Origin: Nanobdellota archaeon
Lineage (GTDB): Archaea; Nanobdellota; Nanobdellia; Pacearchaeales; GW2011-AR1
Direction of reading: 5' to 3'
NCBI GenBank assembly: GCA_018817405.1
Contig: JAHITZ010000041.1
Coordinates: forward strand, 1 to 47,541
Length of the DNA: 47,541 bases
In this document: one piece after another, positions 8,122 to 14,990 of the stretch
Position numbering within the stretch: the stretch's first letter is position 1
Layout: the number at the start of each line of letters is the position of its first letter
Notes under the pieces: generated by a model
What the model saw: the letters and a program-made list of their open reading frames with translations, nothing else
Databases searched by the model: none
What the model was told of the DNA's origin: nothing
Position numbers and translations under genes: made by a program

Positions 8122-8316
8122 ATAAGGCCAAGAGAAAGGTCAAAACAAATGTTATCCAACACAAGGGAGAGTAATTAATTTAGCAAAGGAATTAATACCA
8201 ATAAAATATGCAGATTATTTTAACACATTAACAATAGATTGAATTTAATTCTCTCCGATAACTAATGGTTTGGTTATTAATAAGTAGGCTGTATCAATTC
8301 CCATGAATCTGTACAA

Positions 8317-9264
8317 TTATCCTTCTTTCTTAATAAACTCATAAGCAGACCAAGCAGCAGTGCAACCCTCAGCAACTCCAGTAATTGCCTGCTTGAAAGG
8401 CTTGTCAGCAACATCACCTGCAGCGAAAACTCCTGGAACACTTGTCTCTGCAGTTTTGTGGTCAATAACTATCTCCTTCTTTTTATTTACCTTAACCCCC
8501 AGCTTCTCTGCCAACTCAGACAAAACCTCATGCCCGATTGCCACAAAAACCCCATCAAGACCCAACTCTCTCTTTCCTTTGTATTCTTTATCAAGTACAA
8601 CTCCCTTAACAAAATCCCCTCCTTCAACTTCAACAACATTTGCATTATTAATAACTTCTATTTTTTTGTTCTTTTCAATTCTTTCTAAATTAATTGGCTC
8701 TGCCCTAATCTTTTCTTTTCTGTAGATAATATAAACCTTTTTTGCATGCTCTGCTAATAACAACGCATCTTTTGCAGCACTATCACTTCCGCCAATTACA
8801 GCAACCCTCTTCCCTCGATATAAAGGCCCATCGCACAAAGCACAATACCCAATTCCCTTATTTTCAAACTCCTTCCCTCCTTTAACCGAATCAGGCAACT
8901 TCCTCCACTTTGTCCCAGTTGCAAACAAAATCGTTTTCCCAAAGTAGTCTCCCTTGCCAGTTTTAACTTCAAAACCTTTTCCAGATTTAGAAACCTTCTC
9001 AACTTTCTCTTCATTTATCGTAACTAACTCATAACTTTTAGCATGATTCTCAATATTCTCTGCAAGTTCAGCCCCAGTTAATTTAACAAAACCCGGATAA
9101 TTCTCCACAAGGTTTGTTGTTGTTATAACCCCACCAACAGGCATTTCACTTCCGTGAGAACTGCCCAGAACTAAAACCTTAAGACCTAAACGAGCACCAT
9201 ACATTCCTGCTGCCAGTCCAGCAACTCCTGCACCAATAACTACAAAATCATATTTATCCTTCAT
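8317..9264 (-). CDS. trxB: Thioredoxin reductase (NAD(P)H-dependent FAD flavoprotein)
   Basis: 315 residues from the chosen start. An N-terminal FAD dinucleotide fold (VVIGAGVAGLAAGMYGARLG, about 8-27), the redox pair CALC (C141, C144), a second Rossmann motif (VAVIGGSDSAAKDALLLAE) and the C-terminal FAD-contact FAAGDVADKPFKQ identify it. It reduces thioredoxin or glutaredoxin-like proteins with NAD(P)H. The second Rossmann fold has GGSDSA, the usual form. I chose the ATG at 9264 (MKDKYDF) because a TATA box lies 24.5 nt upstream; longer in-frame starts at 9270 and 9297 precede the family's conserved N-terminus and lie inside the promoter spacing. Confidence 0.92.
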   Translation of the reverse strand: MKDKYDFVVIGAGVAGLAAGMYGARLGLKVLVLGSSHGSEMPVGGVITTTNLVENYPGFVKLTGAELAENIENHAKSYELVTINEEKVEKVSKSGKGFEVKTGKGDYFGKTILFATGTKWRKLPDSVKGGKEFENKGIGYCALCDGPLYRGKRVAVIGGSDSAAKDALLLAEHAKKVYIIYRKEKIRAEPINLERIEKNKKIEVINNANVVEVEGGDFVKGVVLDKEYKGKRELGLDGVFVAIGHEVLSELAEKLGVKVNKKKEIVIDHKTAETSVPGVFAAGDVADKPFKQAITGVAEGCTAAWSAYEFIKKEG

Positions 9265-9284
9265 ATACATCAAAAAAGAAAAGA

Positions 9285-9292
9285 TTATATAA
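9285..9292. promoter_or_regulatory. Palindromic TATA box serving two divergent genes
   Basis: TTATATAA is self-complementary. Its centre is 24.5 nt from the first base of the thioredoxin reductase ATG on one side and 24.5 nt from the ATG of the YbaK-like gene on the other. That is the spacing of the other leaderless promoters in this window, so one box may drive both genes. Confidence 0.6.
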
Positions 9293-9312
9293 AACATTCG
9301 TTATCAGGGTTT

Positions 9313-9813
9313 ATGCAAAAAGAACTTGAAGAATATCTGGATAAACACAATATAAAATACAAAGAATACAAACACGAAGCCGTCTTCACAGTCGAACAAT
9401 CCCTAAGAGTTAAAGATTCCCTTCCACAAGATGTCTTCCACACAAAAAACCTCTTCCTCAAAGACGAATCCAAAAAATTCTTCCTTGTCTGTATGCACGC
9501 CTACTCCCTCCTCAACCTAAAATCCCTAAAAGAACTCCTCCACGCAAAAAAGAAACTCTCCTTCGCCTCAGCAGAACAACTAAAATCCCACCTCAATCTC
9601 ATGCCCGGCTCTGTCTCAATCTTCGGCATGATGTTCCCTTCATCTTCCAAAGTCACGCTCATCATCGACAAAAAGATATTCTCAGCAAAAAAAGTCGGTT
9701 TCCACCCAAACATTAACACAGCAACACTGGTTTTAGACCACACAAATTTTGAAAAGTTCCTGAACACTCTGGATTGCGAGAAACAAGCCCTCGATCTAGA
9801 AAATGAAAACTAA
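9313..9813 (+). CDS. YbaK/ProX-type aminoacyl-tRNA deacylase
   Basis: 166 residues spanning one YbaK/EbsC domain: an N-terminal helix, HEAVFTVEQS (about 21-30), KNLFLKDESKKFFLV, PGSVSIFGMM (about 98-107) and a C-terminal GFHPNINTATLVLD. The KNLFLKD and PGSVSxFG...HPNxNxATL pattern matches stand-alone prolyl-tRNA editing proteins (PrdX/ProXp), which hydrolyse mischarged Ala-tRNA(Pro) or related species in the cytoplasm. Substrate cannot be told from sequence. The next gene overlaps its end by 11 nt. Confidence 0.85.
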   Translation: MQKELEEYLDKHNIKYKEYKHEAVFTVEQSLRVKDSLPQDVFHTKNLFLKDESKKFFLVCMHAYSLLNLKSLKELLHAKKKLSFASAEQLKSHLNLMPGSVSIFGMMFPSSSKVTLIIDKKIFSAKKVGFHPNINTATLVLDHTNFEKFLNTLDCEKQALDLENEN

Positions 9814-10543
9814 ACAAGCCCTCATCCTCTCCCTTCTAATAACAGTCCTAATCGCCAACAACATTTTCTTTTTCTCCAACTTCAGCAAAACAGAAATCAA
9901 CCAAATAACAGTCCAAAGAGCAATCGACGGAGACACCTTCGTCACAACCCAAGGAGAAACAATCCGTCTCGAAAACATCAACACCCCTGAAAAATCCGAG
10001 CCAGGATATGAAGAAGCCAAATATTTCCTAAAACAATACGAAAACCAAACCCTTCAATTAGAAACCTCCCAAAAAGACAAATACGGAAGAACCCTTGCTA
10101 AAGCCTTCACTCCAAACTACTTAAATCTAGAAATAGTCCAAAACGGTTTAGCAACAAAATTCCTAGTCGAAAACGCAGAGATTCAACTCTTTGCCCAAGC
10201 AGAAGCTCAAGCAATCAAACAACAAAAAGGCCTCTGGAAAAAGTCCCCCTACTCCGAATGCCTCCAAACCCAAATAAACCCCAAAAAAGAAACCATCTTA
10301 ATAGAAAACTCTTGCCCCGACCTAAATCTCCAAGACTGGACCATACGAGACGAGGGCAGAAATAAATATAAGTTCAAAGTCCTTTCTTTTATAGAACTAA
10401 ACCTCCACACAGGCGAAGGAAATGACAACCAAACAGACATCTTCTGGAACTCAAAGAATGAAATCTGGAACAACGACCGAGACACTGTTTACATCCTTGA
10501 TTCTGAAAACGCTCTTGCTTATTACCATACTTACGGTTACTAG
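9803..10543 (+). CDS. Secreted/anchored thermonuclease-like protein with C-terminal lamin-tail-like domain
   Basis: 246 residues. A signal peptide or membrane anchor (about 6-25) is followed by a staphylococcal-nuclease fold: IDGDTF (about 41-46), IRLENINTPE (R55, E63), KYGRTLAKAF and EIVQNGLA. The Asp that binds calcium in the classical RLxxVDTPE motif is Asn here. The C-terminal 90 residues (ILIENSCPDLNLQDWTIRDE ... NNDRDTVYILDSENALAYYH) resemble a lamin-tail domain. Such pairs are known in secreted nucleases, which may act in DNA uptake or nutrient scavenging. Its start overlaps the deacylase gene by 11 nt, so the two are co-transcribed. Confidence 0.83.
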   Translation: MKTKQALILSLLITVLIANNIFFFSNFSKTEINQITVQRAIDGDTFVTTQGETIRLENINTPEKSEPGYEEAKYFLKQYENQTLQLETSQKDKYGRTLAKAFTPNYLNLEIVQNGLATKFLVENAEIQLFAQAEAQAIKQQKGLWKKSPYSECLQTQINPKKETILIENSCPDLNLQDWTIRDEGRNKYKFKVLSFIELNLHTGEGNDNQTDIFWNSKNEIWNNDRDTVYILDSENALAYYHTYGY

Positions 10544-11177
10544 TTCTGCTCTTGAAATAACATTCACATCCCCAGATTCAGTCCACCTTAACCAAGAGTT
10601 CGAAGTCTCCATCAATGCAGACTCAACAGAAACACACGACGTTAAAATCTTTGTCCACAATTCAGAGGACCAAAGCATTGCAAGAAGTGAATATATCTCA
10701 GAAATTTTTGACGATGACTGGAAAGACCCCTGGTACTATCTTAAAGAGTCTTTTCCAGATAAAAAAGAATACAAAATAAGAGTTATAGAATCTCCAGACA
10801 ATGGAAAAATTTGCGTGCGGTTGAGAAAAACCTCAACTCAAACAACTTCAATTGAATGCAAGCCTATTGAAGTAAAAGAATCCTCACAATCAGAAAATAC
10901 CAAACAAGAAAATAATCCAGACCAATATCAAACCCCTGATTCTGAAAAATCCTCCGAGCCATCAACTCCAAAAGAAAATCTTGAAAATCCTCAAGTTCAA
11001 AATCCAACAACCCTTTCCACGTTAAACAATAAAATCCTCCTAAACTCACAGCCAGGCCAATCGCAGGAGAAAGAACAAACATATACAAAACAATACAACA
11101 AAAGACAAGTAATCATCTACTCTTTCCTCTTCTTCTTAGTACTCATAATAATTCTCTTAGCTCTAAGAAAACTTTAA
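10458..11177 (+). CDS. Surface protein with signal peptide and C-terminal membrane anchor
   Basis: About 239 residues from this ATG. A signal peptide (LKTLLLITILTVTSSA) leads to a beta-sandwich-like domain of about 110 residues (ITFTSPDSVHLNQEFEVSIN...), then a Ser/Pro/Gln/Asn-rich linker of about 70 residues and a C-terminal membrane helix with a basic end (LRKL). The start is uncertain: an upstream ATG (10422), this ATG, and a TTG at 10497 giving a shorter signal peptide are all in frame, and all overlap the nuclease gene. It is translated with that gene and could hold a partner at the cell surface. Family not recognised. Confidence 0.68.
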   Translation: MKSGTTTETLFTSLILKTLLLITILTVTSSALEITFTSPDSVHLNQEFEVSINADSTETHDVKIFVHNSEDQSIARSEYISEIFDDDWKDPWYYLKESFPDKKEYKIRVIESPDNGKICVRLRKTSTQTTSIECKPIEVKESSQSENTKQENNPDQYQTPDSEKSSEPSTPKENLENPQVQNPTTLSTLNNKILLNSQPGQSQEKEQTYTKQYNKRQVIIYSFLFFLVLIIILLALRKL

Positions 11178-11479
11178 TTCCTACTTCTCCTTTTAAAATG
11201 TGTCTTTGTTTCACCATACACACTAGCTTGGTAATCTCTCCTCAAACCCAACTCCTCAAAAACCTCAGAAACATCCATTACCCTTAAACAAATAGGATTA
11301 TCATTTCTGTTTAAAAGAGTTACCACAACCCTTTCAGAACTTTCCATCTCCCTAAGTCTTTCTGCATACTCCCTCTGAGCAGCCCACACTATTCCAGACC
11401 CAGAAGATTCATTAATATACACCTTAACACCAACACCATCTTCAAAAGCAATTTCATAATGTTTTACCCTAACTTTCAT
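11174..11479 (-). CDS. Hypothetical 101-aa protein
   Basis: A soluble alpha/beta protein with a strand-rich N-terminus (VRVKHYEIAFEDGVGVKVYI), a central helix (AAQREYAERLREMESSE) and a basic C-terminal tail (KRRSRN). No family recognised, no metal or membrane motifs. It ends convergently with the surface-protein gene, overlapping by 4 nt. Upstream TATA-like sequence is AT-rich but not distinct. Composition fits a genuine gene. Confidence 0.6.
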   Translation of the reverse strand: MKVRVKHYEIAFEDGVGVKVYINESSGSGIVWAAQREYAERLREMESSERVVVTLLNRNDNPICLRVMDVSEVFEELGLRRDYQASVYGETKTHFKRRSRN

Positions 11480-11560
11480 ATCTCAAACACAAAACCCTCC
11501 TTTTTATTAATTGTCGTTCCCAATTATCTTTAAAAATTCTTAATTCTTTCTTTAAGCAAA

Positions 11561-12580
11561 ATGAAATACGTTTATATTCTCGCAATCCTAATTTTAATTA
11601 TGCCTGTAACACAAGCCCAAGAAGAAATAACCCTTTCTTCTTTAACGTTGAAAGAAAAAATTGCGCAATCAGTAATGGTCAAAGGCAATAAATTTGACGA
11701 TAAATTCACAGAGCTGGGAGTCGGAGGAGTGTTTTTAGACGGATTAGAGTCAGAAGAAGCCTACAAAGAATTAATCGAAAAATATCAAGATTCATCAAAA
11801 ATAAAACTATTTGTTGCTACAGACTTGGAAGGCTATTGGAATCCTTTTCCAAATTACAAAAGCAAATCATTTGGAGAAATTAAAAACCAGGAACAAGCTT
11901 ATCAATTAGGAAAAGAACATGGCCAAATTCTCAAGGAAACAGGATTTAATTTAGATTTCTCTCTTATTGCTGAATCAAAAAATACTGTTTGGCCTGGTCG
12001 TTCTTTTATCGGAAGTAATGAAGAAATAAAACAAAAAATAAAATTCTACATAAAAGGTTTACAAGAACAAAGAGTTATGGCAATTGCAAAACATTATCCT
12101 GGCGGAAGCATGCTCAAAGACCCCCATATTTTCAAAGTTAAAGCAAACATTTCTGAACAAGATCTGGAATTATTTGATATAGCGATTAAAAACAATGTTT
12201 CTGCGATAATGATAGGCCACACAATTGTTTCAGGAACAATAGACTCAAAAACAAAGCAAAGCACAGTTTCAAAAGAAGTTATATCACACTTGAGAGAAAA
12301 ACAAAAATTCAAAGGAATAGTCATTACAGATGCAATTGGAATGATGGGACTAAGATGGTCTTATCTGTTCAACCATGAAAAATTATATGTTGATTTAGCA
12401 AAAGCCGGCAATGATATAATCCTTGACTCTGCATTTAGTTTTTCAAATCACGGCGAGAGAGCTGAAAAAGGAATAAATGCTGTTGTTAAAGCAGTGGAAA
12501 ATGGAGAAATTTCAGAAAAAAGAATTGACGAAAGTGTTAAGAGGATTTTAGAGGCTAAGGGTTATCAGGTCATAAGCTAA
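11561..12580 (+). CDS. Secreted glycoside hydrolase family 3 (NagZ-like)
   Basis: 339 residues. Signal peptide (1-19) and a family 3 TIM barrel: ATDLEGYWNPFP near residue 87, KHYPGGSMLKDPH (178-189), SAIMIGHTIVSG and GIVITDAIGMMGL with candidate nucleophile D257. NagZ-type enzymes use an Asp/His dyad in KH(F/Y)PGHGxxxxDSH; here the loop reads GGSMLKDPH, so the final Asp (187) and His (189) remain while the PGHG His is replaced. Exported beta-N-acetylhexosaminidase activity is the family expectation, acting on amino-sugar glycans. A CTTTAAAAA box lies about 27 nt before the ATG, so it is a single-gene transcript. Confidence 0.85.
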   Translation: MKYVYILAILILIMPVTQAQEEITLSSLTLKEKIAQSVMVKGNKFDDKFTELGVGGVFLDGLESEEAYKELIEKYQDSSKIKLFVATDLEGYWNPFPNYKSKSFGEIKNQEQAYQLGKEHGQILKETGFNLDFSLIAESKNTVWPGRSFIGSNEEIKQKIKFYIKGLQEQRVMAIAKHYPGGSMLKDPHIFKVKANISEQDLELFDIAIKNNVSAIMIGHTIVSGTIDSKTKQSTVSKEVISHLREKQKFKGIVITDAIGMMGLRWSYLFNHEKLYVDLAKAGNDIILDSAFSFSNHGERAEKGINAVVKAVENGEISEKRIDESVKRILEAKGYQVIS

Positions 12581-12611
12581 CTTTTAAAAACTATCTTCTT
12601 CTATTAAAAAA

Positions 12612-13151
12612 ATGGATAAAATCAAAGCATCATTAATTTTAGAAATCCTGGGACGTCCAGTAGAGTATGTAAAAGAATCACTCAATACGGTTGTTGTCAA
12701 GATGGGCTCTGAAAAAGGAGTTAAAATTCTCAAGCAGCAGTATCACGAGCCAACGTTAGTTAAAGATACAAAAGACTTATTTACAGCATTTGCAGAAGTT
12801 GATGTAGAATTTGATTCCATATCAAACTATTTAGGGATTGTTTTTGCTTATTTTCCATCACATATAGAAATAACACTTCCAGAAAAAATTACCTTATCAA
12901 ACATTGATTTAAATGAGTTAGGAAATTCCCTTGTTCAAAGACTTCACAACTACGACGCCATTGTAAAGAAAGTGATGGCAGAACGTGAGATAATTGCAAA
13001 AAAGTTAAAACAAGTTGCACCTGAATTGTTTAAACAAAATGATGTTGAAGAAAAAGAAGTAATGAAATGGAGTAAGAAGAAAGAAAGTAAGAAGAAAGCT
13101 AAAAAGAAATCAGAGTTTAAGAAAAAATCTACAAAGAAAAAACAACTATAA
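12612..13151 (+). CDS. Conserved-looking hypothetical protein with Lys-rich tail
   Basis: 179 residues. An alpha/beta N-terminal domain (SLILEILGRPVEYVKESL, EKGVKILKQQYHEPTLVKDT, LFTAFAEVDVEFD) of about 105 residues is followed by a helical region and a Lys/Ser repeat tail of about 30 residues. I recall similar proteins only as unnamed archaeal (DPANN) genes and cannot give a function. A CTTTTAAAAAC box is about 25 nt upstream of the ATG. The tail suggests RNA or ribosome contact (inference). It ends convergently with the next gene, overlapping by 6 nt. Confidence 0.7.
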   Translation: MDKIKASLILEILGRPVEYVKESLNTVVVKMGSEKGVKILKQQYHEPTLVKDTKDLFTAFAEVDVEFDSISNYLGIVFAYFPSHIEITLPEKITLSNIDLNELGNSLVQRLHNYDAIVKKVMAEREIIAKKLKQVAPELFKQNDVEEKEVMKWSKKKESKKKAKKKSEFKKKSTKKKQL

Positions 13152-14915
13152 CTTCTTCTCAATCCCAGAAACCCTTGCCTTCAGCGGACTTTCCTTTGAT
13201 TTTCCAGTCTTTCTGTATTTAACAAATAAAATAATTATAACAAGAACAACAATCCCCCCAAGTAAATAACCAATCCAGGACTTGCTTCCTCCTGAAGAGG
13301 CGCTTCCACATTCTCCTGTGCAGCACAAACCATCAATCGCAGCAACTTTTGTTGTAGAGCAAACATCATCAGGACTACAGAATTTCCCCCCAGACAATTC
13401 AGAACAATAATAAGAAGGTCCTGAAACAGTGCTGTCCTTTGAATACTCTCTCAAAACTTGTCCTGCATCACTTGTAAGGTTAACTGTAAAGACCAGATAC
13501 TCATAAACATCTCCAGAATAAGCAACAACAACTCCCCTAACCCTGTTTCGCGGAGATTCTTTCAACGCCAAATTGAAATGAGCAGTTTCATTCACACCAA
13601 TAGAAATATTCTCCTCAGGAGAAATTATAAATCTATTTCTGTCGTAATCAAAGCGTAAGTTTTCTATCTCATTTTCTCCCTGATTTACAATTCCAAAAGA
13701 ATAAGAAAGAATTTCATCTGAAACCAAAACAGTGTCACGAATCACCCCAGGATTAATCATAAATCTCGGAGGCGCAAATGTTATTTCCAAAACACACTGC
13801 CCAATATCATAACTCAAACAATCTTTCGAACAACCCAAATCACCCCCAACATATCCAAGCGAACTGCAATTTTTTCCTTCTAAATCCTCACCATCGCAAG
13901 TTTCATTTCCTTCACTAATATTATCTCCACATTTTTGTTTAGGCTCTGGAAATTTATTACAAATCTCGTTATACCAATATCCCTCTGCATCTAAACAAGT
14001 TCCTGGTGTAAGACAAAGCCCAACATGTTCTGAATCACATTCTGCACCCTCTTCATAAAGATTACAAGTTTTATTATACCAATAACCACCCACATTGGTG
14101 CAATTATATTCTGTCAAACACAGCTCCAATTGTTCAGACCCACATACTTGTTCTGGTTCAGGTTCTTCAGGCAATTCACAACCATCAACATCAAAACTTA
14201 AACAACCCTCTGCACATGACAATGTTCCCCCAGCATACCCTTTAGAGATACAACTCTCTCCTCCTAAATCATCTTCATCACATACCTCACTGCCATCAAC
14301 CTGCCCATCACCACAAACATATTCTTCACCAAGTATGTAAGCAGGCACAGAATACCTTCCAACAGAAATCCTCGCAGAATAAACCCCAATCAAATCCCCA
14401 ATTGGAAAATCGATATGGTTTGTTCCAGGAACTAAATTAATCTCTCTCACCTCGGGAAAATCAATTTCTATTGTTTTGCTTGATTCATATAATGTAGCAG
14501 CTATTTCAAAATCATCACTAGCAAACACAAACCCCGGATTGATTGAATAATCTACTATCTCGCCCGCAACTATAAACTCTTTTTCATAATCAACAACATC
14601 AGGCACACCGCCAACAAAAGCGATAATATCTCTTACCTTCAAAGTATAATTCCCTGTGTTTTGAGGAGATATCAACCAAATATAATACCCTTGACCCAAT
14701 TTCCTAATATCATATTCAACAGCCACATCAATATATCCATCCCTAATAACACTAACTTGCTCCCTGGCAATCGGCGCCAAAATGCCTCCAGAAAACTCGC
14801 CAATCATTGTTTCCTTAGGAGCATAACTATCTCTTAAATCCGAGGACACAGCATAAATTCCTTGAACTAACATAACTAACACAACAAGCCCAGCAAAAAA
14901 CACCAATTTTTTCAT
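13146..14915 (-). CDS. Cys-rich surface protein A, C-terminal membrane anchor
   Basis: 589 residues: signal peptide (1-22), a beta-rich N-terminal domain (about 23-195), then Cys-rich modules: CGDGQVDGSEVCDEDDLGGE, two LCLT...GGYWYNKTCN-type modules, and another CGDxxSEGNETCDGEDLEGKN module. These are followed by a beta-sandwich (about 380-485), a Cys-rich CSELSGGKFCSPDDVCS...CCTGEC segment and one membrane helix near the C-terminus with a short basic tail. The CGDG...CDGxxLxG modules resemble Myxococcus-type Cys-rich repeats. It shares three module types with the gene upstream and is probably a cell-surface structural or adhesion protein. Transcribed in tandem with that gene (75-nt gap). Confidence 0.82.
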   Translation of the reverse strand: MKKLVFFAGLVVLVMLVQGIYAVSSDLRDSYAPKETMIGEFSGGILAPIAREQVSVIRDGYIDVAVEYDIRKLGQGYYIWLISPQNTGNYTLKVRDIIAFVGGVPDVVDYEKEFIVAGEIVDYSINPGFVFASDDFEIAATLYESSKTIEIDFPEVREINLVPGTNHIDFPIGDLIGVYSARISVGRYSVPAYILGEEYVCGDGQVDGSEVCDEDDLGGESCISKGYAGGTLSCAEGCLSFDVDGCELPEEPEPEQVCGSEQLELCLTEYNCTNVGGYWYNKTCNLYEEGAECDSEHVGLCLTPGTCLDAEGYWYNEICNKFPEPKQKCGDNISEGNETCDGEDLEGKNCSSLGYVGGDLGCSKDCLSYDIGQCVLEITFAPPRFMINPGVIRDTVLVSDEILSYSFGIVNQGENEIENLRFDYDRNRFIISPEENISIGVNETAHFNLALKESPRNRVRGVVVAYSGDVYEYLVFTVNLTSDAGQVLREYSKDSTVSGPSYYCSELSGGKFCSPDDVCSTTKVAAIDGLCCTGECGSASSGGSKSWIGYLLGGIVVLVIIILFVKYRKTGKSKESPLKARVSGIEKKL

Positions 14916-14990
14916 GACTTAATTAAATTACTCATCCTAATAAATGTTACTCAATAAAATTAAATTAATTTCTATTGAACCCACACAGTA

